Positions 17,426 through 25,328 of a stretch of DNA of 64,000 nt are shown in pieces. The position numbers and the translations under genes are program-made. The notes below the pieces were generated by a model. That model searched no databases and was not told where the DNA came from. It saw nothing but the letters and a program-made list of their open reading frames with translations. The DNA is from Mycobacterium sp. MFM001 (lineage in GTDB: Bacteria > Actinomycetota > Actinomycetes > Mycobacteriales > Mycobacteriaceae), in the NCBI RefSeq assembly GCF_003402475.1, contig NZ_BFAB01000001.1, positions 248,001 through 312,000 of the forward strand. The letters run 5' to 3'. Each line of letters starts with the position of its first letter. The stretch's first letter is position 1.

Positions 17426-18390
17426 GCGGCGTCCATGATCGCGATCTTGACCCGCTCAGGTGCCGGACGACACGCCAAGTCGAAAGCTGCTTGCACGTCG
17501 TCGATGCCGAAGGTGTGCGTCAGATAGGTTCCGAGCAGCTTCGGGTGCTCGGCGGCGAATTTCCCGGCGAGGTCGAGCATTCGCCGACGATCCAGTGTCA
17601 CACCGGATTTCAGTGTCAAATTGTTGCGCAGCATCGTACGCATGCTGATCGGATAGCTGTCGTCGTCGGCGACGCCGAAGTAGAACACGATGCCGCCCGG
17701 CGCTGCGGCTGCGATGGCGTGGTTCAACGTGGCGACCTGATGGCCGACCGCTTCGATGACGACGTCCGGCCGGTCGGTCAGTTGGCTGACCCACCGGTCG
17801 CTCGTGGCACGGACCATGGTGTCGACACCGAATATTGGTGCTACTCCGGACCTATCGACCGGGTCGACACCGGTGACCTGCTCGGCGCCAGCCGCTTTGG
17901 CCACGTAGGAGAACAGCAGCCCGATCGAACCCTGGCCCAGGATCGCGACGTGGCGGCCGCCCAGTGCGGGCAGCTGCTCGACGGCGTAGAGCACACACGC
18001 CAACGGCTGCAGACCGATCGCCAACGCAGGTGTGAGCGCCGGGTCGTAGGGCGCAAGCCCGTCGCCGTCGCTGATGACCCGTTCCATCAGGCCGTCGAAT
18101 CCGGACGCCCAGCCCACCACGCGATCGCCCGGCCGATGCTCAGGATGGCGGCTGGCGATCACTTCGCCGGCTATTTCGTGGATCGGGTAACCGTCTTTCT
18201 CGGCGGCGCTGCGGCCGTCGTCGCCTGGAAGTCGGCCCCGCACACCGCGAAACGCTGGCAGGTCGCTGCCGCAGACTCCGGCCGCCAGGAAGCGCAGCAG
18301 CACCTGGCCCTCGCCCAGCTGATCTGGCGTCTTTTCGGGAATCGAGGTCCGCTCGAACTGATACGGCGCTGTGATCCGGTACGACCACAC
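17422..18390 (-). CDS. MDR-family alcohol dehydrogenase
   Basis: This 322-residue medium-chain dehydrogenase has a catalytic zinc Cys in AAGVCGSDLPAF and the HE pair in IHEIAGEVIASR. The nucleotide motif is VAILGQGSIGLLFS. The four-cysteine structural zinc lobe seen in AdhE1 is missing, so it belongs to a zinc-poor subgroup. GTG at 18390 lies one base past the P450 stop. It is a candidate to oxidise the P450 product to a ketone for the Baeyer-Villiger enzyme. Confidence 0.85.
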   Translation of the reverse strand: MWSYRITAPYQFERTSIPEKTPDQLGEGQVLLRFLAAGVCGSDLPAFRGVRGRLPGDDGRSAAEKDGYPIHEIAGEVIASRHPEHRPGDRVVGWASGFDGLMERVISDGDGLAPYDPALTPALAIGLQPLACVLYAVEQLPALGGRHVAILGQGSIGLLFSYVAKAAGAEQVTGVDPVDRSGVAPIFGVDTMVRATSDRWVSQLTDRPDVVIEAVGHQVATLNHAIAAAAPGGIVFYFGVADDDSYPISMRTMLRNNLTLKSGVTLDRRRMLDLAGKFAAEHPKLLGTYLTHTFGIDDVQAAFDLACRPAPERVKIAIMDAA

Positions 18391-18391
18391 G

Positions 18392-19603
18392 TCAGACCTC
18401 CACTGGGACGCTGCTCCAGCCCCACTGGAAGCTGGACGGGGGCCGGAACGCGTTCTCGCCGTCGACGCGGTAGTCGGGAACCCGCCGCAGCCATTCTGTG
18501 ACCATCACCGAGATCTCTAGGCGGGCAAGGTGATAGCCCAGGCAGAAGTGCTGGCCGCGGCCGAAGGCAAGCGACCGCTTGATCGGCCGGTTCCAGATGA
18601 AGTCGTCGGGCGCAGGGTATTCCCGCTCGTCGCGGTTGGCCGATGCCAGCAGCGTGATGATCCGCTGCCCGGGCCGGATCGTGGTGTCGTGAATCGCGAA
18701 CGGTTTCCGCGCTGTGCGCGCAAACCATTGCGCCGGAGCGCAATAGCGCACCATTTCCTCGCGAGCGATGGGGACGTTGGTGTCCGGATCCGCGCGCACC
18801 GCGGCCAGCTGCTCGGGACGCCGGCTGAGTTCCCACAGTCCCTGGGCGACGATCTTGGGCACGGTCTCGGTCCCACCGATCAGGATGCACAGCAGCTGGG
18901 TGGCGGTCTCGACGTCATCGAGTTCGCTGCCGTCGGGCAGCCGGTAGCCGAGGAGCCCGTCGACCACCGGAAGCTCGCCGTCGGCGGGGTTGGCGCGTCG
19001 CCGCGTGACCACCGGGGTGAGGTATTCCAGGTAGCCGGGCCGGGCCTGGGCGGTGTCGACACCGGTGTCGGGCGCAGGCAGGCTGCCGGCGTTGACCGCG
19101 GCGAGGATGTCGGCCGCGAGATCGGTTGGCAGGCCAAGCAAGTCGCAGACCATCGAGGCCGCCACGATGCCGCCGTAGTCCTGGGTCAGGTCGAAACTGC
19201 CCCGCGGTAACAGCAGGTCGAGCCGCTCGTTGGCCAGCTGCCGGATCCGTTCTTCCAGTTGGGCGACCGGCCTTGGCCGCAGCGGCTGGCTGTGGGCGCG
19301 GCGGACGCCGTTGTAGATCGGCGCGTCGAACACTGCGTGAAACGGCAACGGATGCCACGGCGGATCAGGCACCGGTCCGTCGTTGTGCCGGGCCAAAACC
19401 GTTGCGGCGGGCAGGGTTCCCTCCGAGGCGACGAATGTCCCGTCGTTGACTTCCAGCACCCGCCAGATGTCGTCGAAGCGCGACAGCGCGTAGGTGTCCC
19501 ACTTCGGCAGGTAGTACAGCGGATACTCATCGCGCAGCACGCGGTAGAAGGGCAGCGGATCGGCCATCACCGCCGGGTCGAACGGGTCGTAGGCGAAACT
19601 CAT
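18392..19603 (-). CDS. Cytochrome P450
   Basis: This soluble bacterial P450 has 403 residues. The heme loop is FGRGQHFCLGYHLARLE, with Cys near residue 354. The I-helix oxygen motif is LIGGTETVPK, and the K-helix ExxR lies in REEMVRYCAP. It should hydroxylate a hydrophobic substrate with electrons from a ferredoxin system; no ferredoxin gene is in the operon. ATG at 19603 overlaps the stop of the preceding short gene (ATGA). I cannot assign a CYP number. Confidence 0.92.
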   Translation of the reverse strand: MSFAYDPFDPAVMADPLPFYRVLRDEYPLYYLPKWDTYALSRFDDIWRVLEVNDGTFVASEGTLPAATVLARHNDGPVPDPPWHPLPFHAVFDAPIYNGVRRAHSQPLRPRPVAQLEERIRQLANERLDLLLPRGSFDLTQDYGGIVAASMVCDLLGLPTDLAADILAAVNAGSLPAPDTGVDTAQARPGYLEYLTPVVTRRRANPADGELPVVDGLLGYRLPDGSELDDVETATQLLCILIGGTETVPKIVAQGLWELSRRPEQLAAVRADPDTNVPIAREEMVRYCAPAQWFARTARKPFAIHDTTIRPGQRIITLLASANRDEREYPAPDDFIWNRPIKRSLAFGRGQHFCLGYHLARLEISVMVTEWLRRVPDYRVDGENAFRPPSSFQWGWSSVPVEV

Positions 19604-19806
19604 TGCAGCGGCGAGGGGGGCAGGGCCTGCAGGATCGAGTCCTCATAAGGCGTGGTCTCCCACATCGCGAACAACCGGGCGCCCAGTTCGACCATCATCG
19701 GGTGGTAGGTGTCGCCGAACACCTCGGTGAACCGGTCGCTGCGTCCGGAGCCCAGCGTGACGGTCTCGTGCAGGTAGAGCAGCGTGTGGCTGTAGTACTT
19801 GCGCAT
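19600..19806 (-). CDS. Short protein, apparently a truncated NIPSNAP-like protein
   Basis: This 68-residue frame is squeezed between two operon genes. Its ATG overlaps the upstream stop (TGATG) and its stop overlaps the P450 ATG (ATGA). The text MRKYYSHTLLYLHETVTL...FTEVFGDTYHPMMVELGARLFAMWETTPY looks like the N-terminal half of roughly 100-residue NIPSNAP-like actinobacterial proteins. The last 14 residues look unrelated, which suggests loss of the C-terminal half. The overlaps argue that it is translated. The family guess is from memory and modest in confidence. Confidence 0.55.
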   Translation of the reverse strand: MRKYYSHTLLYLHETVTLGSGRSDRFTEVFGDTYHPMMVELGARLFAMWETTPYEDSILQALPPSPLQ

Positions 19807-20324
19807 CAGACCGATAGCCACGTGTTCTGGTCGCTGCGCAATGTTTCGGTCGGGCCCACCGTCGCCGCAACCCCCGCCGCGGCCAACGCGTGGCGTTTGA
19901 ACACGCGCGCCGCAGCACTCAACCGATGGTGCACCGCCGTCGTCGCGCGATCGACGCCGAGCGGCCACTCGTCGCCCCACAGCACCACTTCGGTCAGGCT
20001 GTGGTCCAGCGCCTTGAGCACCATGTCGCGAATGCCCGCATCGGATGCGAAAGCCTCTGCGCCGACAGCCAATCCGGCGCCGCCGACATCTGCGTGACAC
20101 TCCAGCGTCCGCACCCCCAGGATCTGCAACGGCCGCGCATCGAACGACGCGGGAAGCAGGACGCTGACCTCCCAGCCGGCCATCGCCCGGTCGAACAGCC
20201 ACCCTCCGGCCGAGCGCACGACGTCGACGACGTCGGAAGCCACCACATCGAGCCGATAGTTCAGTTCACGACTGCGCGAACGGTTGGCCGGTGCGCCGCC
20301 GAATGCCACGGTCGACGTCGTCAT
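19806..20324 (-). CDS. Conserved hypothetical, first gene of the P450/BVMO operon
   Basis: This is a 172-residue soluble protein whose family I do not recognise. Notable stretches are ELNYRLDVVASDVVDVVRSAGGWLFDRAMAGWEVSVLL and EVVLWGDEWPLGVDRATTAVHHRLSAAARVFKRHAL, the second rich in Ala and helical. No signal peptide or membrane segment is visible. ATG at 20324 has AAGGA upstream. It is the promoter-proximal gene of an eight-gene operon, and a shared 24-bp operator lies 42 bases before its start. The role is unknown; the family may be regulatory or accessory. Confidence 0.7.
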   Translation of the reverse strand: MTTSTVAFGGAPANRSRSRELNYRLDVVASDVVDVVRSAGGWLFDRAMAGWEVSVLLPASFDARPLQILGVRTLECHADVGGAGLAVGAEAFASDAGIRDMVLKALDHSLTEVVLWGDEWPLGVDRATTAVHHRLSAAARVFKRHALAAAGVAATVGPTETLRSDQNTWLSV

Positions 20325-20365
20325 CGCATCATCCTTGGTGCGTAGCGGGCAGAGCGACTACAGCG

Positions 20366-20389
20366 TGACACTTTCAGGCGAATCTGTAA
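20366..20389. promoter_or_regulatory. Operator copy 1 (24-bp TGACA-N14-TGTAA)
   Basis: An inverted repeat of TGACA and TGTAA with 14 bases between. It shares flanks CTACAGCG on the left and AAGC on the right with copy 3. It precedes the P450/Baeyer-Villiger operon. On the transcribed strand its right half reads TTTACA, which could also serve as a -35 box. It is likely bound by one or both TetR proteins encoded nearby. Confidence 0.65.
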
Positions 20390-20394
20390 AGCCT

Positions 20395-21564
20395 CTATCT
20401 GCCCCGGCGGGCCGCAAGCTCGGCCAGAATTTCGTCGGTGTGCTCGCCGAGAGCGGGCGCGGTCGAGCGCGGCTCCCAGGGCGTGCCGTGAAAGTCGACG
20501 GGCGTCGCGACCATCGGCACACCGCCGTCGCCGTCGGGTACATGAACCAGGCCGCCGCCGGCGTGGAACTGCTCGTCGGCAATCACATCCTCGACTGTGT
20601 TGATCGGCGACCAGAAGAAATCCGGTTCGCGCGCAAAGGTTTCCGCCCACTCGTCCAGCGATTTGGTCGCGAAGATCTCGTCCAGTTCGGCGATGAGCTC
20701 GGCGGCGTTGGCGGCACGCGCCCGTGGCCGCGCGAAGCGGGGATCGGTCAGCCATTCGGGGCGGCCGACCGCCCGGCACAGCGGCGGCCAATGCCGCTCA
20801 CCTTCGAGCCCCACGATCCAGAACCGCCGTCCGTCGCCAGCGGTGTAGTTGTTCATGCACGGGTTGCCCATCGACTCGCGCTGCCCGATCGCGATCGGGT
20901 GGCCGGTGAGCAGAAAGGTGTTGAGGTCGAAGCTGACGGTGTAGGCACCCTGCCGGTACAACGACGTGGTCACCAGTTGCCCGGCGCCGGTGCGGGCGCG
21001 CGCGATCAGCGCCGCACAGATCGCCGCGGCCAGGGTCATGCCCGCGGTGTGGTCACCCATCCCGCCGCGCTGAAACGGCGGCGTGTCGCCGGGACGGGTG
21101 AGCAGATGCGCCACCCCGGCGCGAGCCCAAAACGCCGCGATGTCATAGGCAGCGCGGTCGGCGTCCGGGCCGGTCAGCCCGTAGCCGGTGATCAAGCCGT
21201 AAACCAGGCCGGGGTTGCCGGCCGCCACGCTCTCGTAGTCCAGACCGAGGCGGCGCAGCGCGCCGGGCCGCACGTTGGTGACGAAAACATCGGCGTCGCT
21301 GAGCAATTCGAGCGCAGTGGCGCGACCGTCGTCGGTGGTGAGATCCAGCACCACGCTGCGTTTGGATCGGTTGTCCATCTCGAACGGCGGGCTCGACCCG
21401 TCCTCGACCCCCAGCATCCGGCCGAACATCCGGGCCGGGTCACCGGTCGGCGGTTCGATCTTGACGACGTCGGCGCCCCAGTCGGCGAGGATGCCGCCGG
21501 TGGCCGGAGCCGCGACCCAGACGCCGAGCTCGACGACCCTCATGCCTTCCAGCGGTCCCGCCAC
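20395..21564 (-). CDS. CaiB/BaiF-family CoA-transferase
   Basis: This class III CoA-transferase has about 390 residues. It begins MAGPLEGMRVVELGVWVAAPATGGILADWGADVVKIE, the family signature. The catalytic Asp is in GGMGDHTAGMTLA, and the C-terminal part has EIFATKSLDEWAETF. It moves CoA from one acid to another and would activate a pathway acid. I choose GTG at 21564 because GGAGGG sits 4 bases upstream; an in-frame TTG at 21576 also exists. It is divergent from the kinase-like gene across operator copy 2, and its stop lies just behind copy 1. Confidence 0.88.
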   Translation of the reverse strand: MAGPLEGMRVVELGVWVAAPATGGILADWGADVVKIEPPTGDPARMFGRMLGVEDGSSPPFEMDNRSKRSVVLDLTTDDGRATALELLSDADVFVTNVRPGALRRLGLDYESVAAGNPGLVYGLITGYGLTGPDADRAAYDIAAFWARAGVAHLLTRPGDTPPFQRGGMGDHTAGMTLAAAICAALIARARTGAGQLVTTSLYRQGAYTVSFDLNTFLLTGHPIAIGQRESMGNPCMNNYTAGDGRRFWIVGLEGERHWPPLCRAVGRPEWLTDPRFARPRARAANAAELIAELDEIFATKSLDEWAETFAREPDFFWSPINTVEDVIADEQFHAGGGLVHVPDGDGGVPMVATPVDFHGTPWEPRSTAPALGEHTDEILAELAARRGR

Positions 21565-21582
21565 GGAGCCCTCCAATCATGT

Positions 21583-21606
21583 TTACACTTTTGCTTTGAT
21601 TTGTAA
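21583..21606. promoter_or_regulatory. Operator copy 2 (24-bp TTACA-N14-TGTAA)
   Basis: This is the most symmetrical copy: TTACA and TGTAA are perfect reverse complements 14 bases apart. The N14 opens CTTT, as in copies 1 and 3. It sits in the 83-base gap between the CoA-transferase gene (minus) and the kinase-like gene (plus), so one bound regulator could control both directions. Confidence 0.65.
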
Positions 21607-21647
21607 GCTAGCCGGGTAGGCTGGCGGAATTAGGAGGCTATCGACCG

Positions 21648-22751
21648 GTGGCGGGCAATGTGGCGGGTCTGGCCGGACACCTCGGCCGGGGCTTGCAGCG
21701 CGTCGTCACCGATGCCGTGCTCGGTGGCCTGCGATCGTTTCCGCGGCGGGTCGCCGATCTCGACGAAACCGTTTTGTCGCGGCTGCTGGGCCGGACCGTG
21801 ACCTCGGTGTCAGTCCTCGACGGCGACGCGGGCACGTCGTCGCGGGCCCGGTTAAAGCTCACCGGCGACGGCGTGCCGGCCTCGGTTTTCGTCAAGATGC
21901 CGGCCGAAACCGCGGCAACGCGGCTGATGGGCGAACTGGGCCGGCTCGCACACACCGAAGTCCGCTTCTACAGCCAACTTTCACCACTATTGTCCGGGGT
22001 GCCGGCGTGCCATGGCAGCGCGTTCGATCCGCTCACCGGTCGGTATGTGCTGGTGCTGGAGGACCTGGCGGTCGACCGGTGCGACTTCCCCGACACGTTG
22101 CACCCGCTCGACACGGACCGGGCCGGTCTGATCGTCGAGCTGCTCGCGCGGCTGCACGCGACGTTCTGGGAGCGGCCGCCCGGCTGGGTCTACAGCGCGT
22201 CGGGCGATCACACTTCGCTGCTGACCGGTCCGCTGCTCAAGGTCTCCGCGCGCCGGCTGGCCGAGCGCACGTCGATCCCGGTGCACTCCGGCCGCTTCAT
22301 CGACGACAACTATCGCGCCGTGGCGCAGCTGATCGACACACCGCCGCACACCGTGATGCACGGAGATGCCCACCCGGGCAACGTCTACTTCCGCAACGGC
22401 GAGGCGGGTCTGCTGGACTGGCAGGCGGTGCGCCGCGGCCACCCCAGCCGCGAACTGTCGTACTCCCTGATCACCGGCATGACCACGTCGGATCGGCAGG
22501 CCGCCGAGCGTGACCTGCTCGACGAGTATCGGCGGGCGCTCGCCGCGGCGGGCGGGCCACGCCTCGACCGCGACGAGTTGTGGGAGCGGTACCGGACGGC
22601 GGCGCTGTATGCCTATGTGGCATCGGTGATCACCGCGGGGATGGGCGGTATGCAAGCCGAGGGCGTCGCGCTGGAAGGGGTGCGCCGCGCCGTCGCCGCG
22701 CTCGAGGACTTGGACACTGTGGCCCTGCTCGAGAAGTCGCTGTCGGGATGA
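21648..22751 (+). CDS. Aminoglycoside-phosphotransferase-like kinase
   Basis: This 367-residue protein of the APH/choline-kinase fold has the catalytic loop MHGDAHPGNVYF and the metal motif LLDWQAVRRG. An upstream VFVKMP supplies the ATP-binding Lys. GTG at 21648 has AGGAGG 10 bases upstream. In actinobacteria such proteins often accompany acyl-CoA dehydrogenase and CoA-transferase genes and may phosphorylate a small hydroxylated substrate. A resistance role is unlikely in this setting. It overlaps the TetR gene (ATGA), forming an operon of kinase, TetR and DUF427 genes. Confidence 0.83.
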   Translation: MAGNVAGLAGHLGRGLQRVVTDAVLGGLRSFPRRVADLDETVLSRLLGRTVTSVSVLDGDAGTSSRARLKLTGDGVPASVFVKMPAETAATRLMGELGRLAHTEVRFYSQLSPLLSGVPACHGSAFDPLTGRYVLVLEDLAVDRCDFPDTLHPLDTDRAGLIVELLARLHATFWERPPGWVYSASGDHTSLLTGPLLKVSARRLAERTSIPVHSGRFIDDNYRAVAQLIDTPPHTVMHGDAHPGNVYFRNGEAGLLDWQAVRRGHPSRELSYSLITGMTTSDRQAAERDLLDEYRRALAAAGGPRLDRDELWERYRTAALYAYVASVITAGMGGMQAEGVALEGVRRAVAALEDLDTVALLEKSLSG

Positions 22752-23248
22752 GCACCCGCGACCGGATCCTGATGGCCACCACCGACGTGCTCAGCCGTAA
22801 CGGCAGGACCAAACTCAACCTGTCCGATGTCGCTGCGCAGGCGGGGGTTTCGCGGCCGACACTTTATCGGTGGTTTGCCTCCAAGGAGGAGCTGCTCGAC
22901 GCCTTCGGTATCCACGAGCGCCAGATGTTCGACACCGGCATCAGCCGGGCGACCGCCGGCTTACACGGGACCGACAAACTCGACGCCGCACTGCGGTTCA
23001 TCGTCGAGTACCAGCAGTCCTATTCGGGTGTGCGCCTTGTCGATGTCGAGCCCGAAGTCACCATTGCCCAACTGTCCGAAGTGATTCCGGTGATGCGGGC
23101 ACGCCTGCAGCGGCTGCTTCCCGGGCCCAACGGCGCGGTCAAGGCCGCGACCGCCATCCGGGTGGCGGTATCGCATTACCTGGTCCGCAGTGACGACGGC
23201 GACCAGTTCCTGGCACAGCTTCGCCACGCGGTGGGGCTGAAGCCATGA
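22748..23248 (+). CDS. TetR-family regulator, paralogue 1 of the block
   Basis: This 166-residue TetR protein has its DNA-binding domain at the N-terminus: NLSDVAAQAGVSRPTLYRWFASKEELL. The C-terminal part ends VAVSHYLVRSDDGDQFLAQLRHAVGL. Both match the second TetR at 27662 almost motif for motif, so the two are recent paralogues. ATG at 22748 overlaps the kinase stop. With the operator repeated four times in the block, it is a strong candidate for the block's regulator. Confidence 0.92.
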   Translation: MSTRDRILMATTDVLSRNGRTKLNLSDVAAQAGVSRPTLYRWFASKEELLDAFGIHERQMFDTGISRATAGLHGTDKLDAALRFIVEYQQSYSGVRLVDVEPEVTIAQLSEVIPVMRARLQRLLPGPNGAVKAATAIRVAVSHYLVRSDDGDQFLAQLRHAVGLKP

Positions 23249-23925
23249 GCCTCGTCGCCGGCAGAGGACCGCTGAGTCCTGATCCGGCCGGCCGGTTCTC
23301 CACGCCGTTGCCGAACGACCTGGTGTACGTCGAGCCACATCCTCGGCGCGTCCAGGCTGTTCGTAACGGGCGGACCGTCATCGACACCGAGCGGACGTTG
23401 CTGGTCCATCGCGCCAATTGCCCACTGTCCTATGCGTTTCCGGCCGAGGTGGTCGGCGACTTGCCCAGCACGCCCGAGCCCGCGGCGCCCGGCTATGTGC
23501 AGGTGCCCTGGGATGCGGTCGACACCTGGATCGAGGAAGGCCGCGCGCTCGTGCACTATCCCCCGAACCCGTATCACCGGGTGGACTGCCGGCCCACGCG
23601 GCGCCGGCTGCGCGTGGAGGTAGCCGGCACGACGCTGGTGGACACCGACGACACGGTGATCGTGTTCGAAACGGCGCTGCCGCCACGGCTCTACGTCGAC
23701 CCGTCATTGGTCCGCACCGATCTGCTGCGGCGTACCGACACGTCGACCTACTGCAATTACAAAGGGACAGCCACGTATTGGGCCGCGATCGTCGGCGACA
23801 CAGTGGTCGACGACGTCGCATGGAGCTACCCGGACCCGCCGCCGGAAAGCCTGCCGATCAAGGGGTTTCTCAGTTTCGACGCCACCCGCGCCGACGTCGT
23901 CGCGGAGCTGCCTTCACAGCCGTGA
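23245..23925 (+). CDS. Tandem DUF427 protein
   Basis: This 226-residue protein contains two DUF427 units. The first is incomplete (PRRVQAVRNGRTVIDTERTLLVHR); the second is full (RLRVEVAGTTLVDTDDTVIVFETALPPRLYV, TSTYCNYKGTATYW, DDVAWSYPDPPPESLPIKGFLSF). DUF427 is a beta-rich fold of unknown function common in actinobacteria. ATG overlaps the TetR stop (ATGA). It overlaps the convergent thioesterase gene by 12 bases. Two more DUF427 proteins occur at 50050 and 60241. Confidence 0.85.
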   Translation: MSLVAGRGPLSPDPAGRFSTPLPNDLVYVEPHPRRVQAVRNGRTVIDTERTLLVHRANCPLSYAFPAEVVGDLPSTPEPAAPGYVQVPWDAVDTWIEEGRALVHYPPNPYHRVDCRPTRRRLRVEVAGTTLVDTDDTVIVFETALPPRLYVDPSLVRTDLLRRTDTSTYCNYKGTATYWAAIVGDTVVDDVAWSYPDPPPESLPIKGFLSFDATRADVVAELPSQP

Positions 23926-24795
23926 CTGGACCGCGATCGTGGTGTCGGTCTGCCGCATGGGACGGATCAACGCCTCCTGGGTGAACGACGCCAGCAGCTC
24001 ACCCTCCTCGGTGTGCACCGTGCCGCGGATGTACGACATTCCGGCACCGACCTGAGTGCTTTCGTGCGAATACAACAGCCAGCCGTCCCAGCGCACCGGC
24101 TCGTGGAAGCTCACCGTGAGGGTCATCGGCGCCGTCGACACCGTCAGGTGTGACTGGGCGGTGCCGATGCCGGCGTGCGCCCGCATCGTGGTCGAGATGC
24201 CCAGGTGGCCGGTGAAGTACGCGAGCAACGCCTTGGCCAAATCGTCGCGCGCCGGGATCGGGTCGTAGTGCAGCCACGCGTACAGCTCCGGCGGGCCCAC
24301 CTCGTCGGGACTGTTGACGTCGACGACGTCCACCAGACGCAGCTCCCGCCCGATCATCGGCATCGGCGAGACGTTGGCCTCGGCGGGCCCGACGACCTCC
24401 GGTCGCGGGATGTGGTGGCGGATGACGTCCGGCGAGGGGACGTCGGCCAGCACGGTCACCGTCACGCACCGCCGCCCGTTCTGCATGGCCGCCACGACGG
24501 CGGTGGCTGTCGACCGGCCCTCGTGCACGACGTCGATCTCGAACTCGACAGGCGGCCCGACGACGACGGCACGGACGAACACCGCGTGCGCGGACCGCAC
24601 CGACTTGTCCGGAAACCGTTTGGCCACAGCCACAATCACCTGCGCGAGCACCTGGGAGCCTTCCACCACCTGACGCTCGTCGGCGCCGGCGAGCCCGGTG
24701 TCGGCGCTGAACCGGTTGTCACCGTCGGCGCGCGCGTCGAACAAATCAAGCAGGCCCGCCACGGACCACTGGGTCTGATCGGCATCGGTGGTCAT
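23914..24795 (-). CDS. TesB-type acyl-CoA thioesterase
   Basis: This double hot-dog thioesterase has 293 residues. Its N-terminal half has VVEGSQVLAQVIVAVAKRFPDKSVRSAHAVFVRAV. The C-terminal half has the TesB pattern SHLTVSTAPMTLTVSFHEPVRWDGWLLYSHESTQVGAGMSYIRG. It hydrolyses acyl-CoA, possibly to release pathway acids or free CoA. Operator copy 3 starts 12 bases before the ATG, so the promoter must overlap the operator or the leader is almost absent. It is divergent from the SRPBCC gene. Confidence 0.88.
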   Translation of the reverse strand: MTTDADQTQWSVAGLLDLFDARADGDNRFSADTGLAGADERQVVEGSQVLAQVIVAVAKRFPDKSVRSAHAVFVRAVVVGPPVEFEIDVVHEGRSTATAVVAAMQNGRRCVTVTVLADVPSPDVIRHHIPRPEVVGPAEANVSPMPMIGRELRLVDVVDVNSPDEVGPPELYAWLHYDPIPARDDLAKALLAYFTGHLGISTTMRAHAGIGTAQSHLTVSTAPMTLTVSFHEPVRWDGWLLYSHESTQVGAGMSYIRGTVHTEEGELLASFTQEALIRPMRQTDTTIAVQSRL

Positions 24796-24806
24796 GTCCT
24801 ACAGCG

Positions 24807-24830
24807 TGACACTTTCGGACATATATGTAA
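24807..24830. promoter_or_regulatory. Operator copy 3 (24-bp TGACA-N14-TGTAA)
   Basis: It has the same layout and the same left flank (CTACAGCG) as copy 1. It lies between the TesB thioesterase gene (minus, start 24795) and the SRPBCC gene (plus, start 24864). Its inner bases hold CATATATG, itself a palindrome. Binding here should block thioesterase transcription directly. Confidence 0.65.
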
Positions 24831-24863
24831 AGCTAACCCAGGCCCCGCACGAGAGGTAAGAGA

Positions 24864-25328
24864 TTGGGCATCGTCACCACCAGTTCCGAGACGGCATTCA
24901 GCCACCCCGCCGAAACCGTCTACGACTTCGTCACCAACCCGGCCAACTGGACCAAGACCTACCCCGGCAGCGCACATATCGGCGACCTGCCGCAGGTTCC
25001 GCTGAAGGTCGGCGACACCTGGGTTGAGGCGGGTCCGGCCGGCGACAAGCTGTTCACCTGGCATCTGGCCATCGCCATGCGGCCCCAGCTGTTCGTGTTC
25101 AACTCGGTCGGCCGACTGGGCCACGACCGCGACGGCAACGGCGGACTCGACGGCCGCATGACGATCGAGTACCACTTCACCAGCCCGGGCCAGGGCGTCA
25201 CGCTGTTCCGTCGGACGATGACGATCGAGGCCTACAAAGACGCCCCACTGCCCGACGCCTTCTTCCGCATCGTCAACCCCGCCAACATCGACGCCTACCA
25301 CGCCGCGGTCGCGCGAGAACTCGCATGA
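24864..25328 (+). CDS. SRPBCC-family protein
   Basis: This 154-residue START-like protein has ETAFSHPAETVYDFVTNPANWTKTYPGSAH and ends in a long C-terminal helix. The start is TTG at 24864 with AGAGG about 6 bases upstream. Its stop overlaps the next ATG (ATGA). SRPBCC proteins in catabolic operons may bind or transform hydrophobic intermediates. I see no catalytic motif. It is the first gene of a plus-strand operon with the SMP-30 and thioesterase-like genes. Confidence 0.78.
   Translation: MGIVTTSSETAFSHPAETVYDFVTNPANWTKTYPGSAHIGDLPQVPLKVGDTWVEAGPAGDKLFTWHLAIAMRPQLFVFNSVGRLGHDRDGNGGLDGRMTIEYHFTSPGQGVTLFRRTMTIEAYKDAPLPDAFFRIVNPANIDAYHAAVARELA

Noticed and set aside
21648..22751. Aminoglycoside resistance gene
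   Set aside because: It has the APH fold motifs, but its place in a catabolic operon and its length fit the kinase-like proteins common in actinobacterial lipid clusters.
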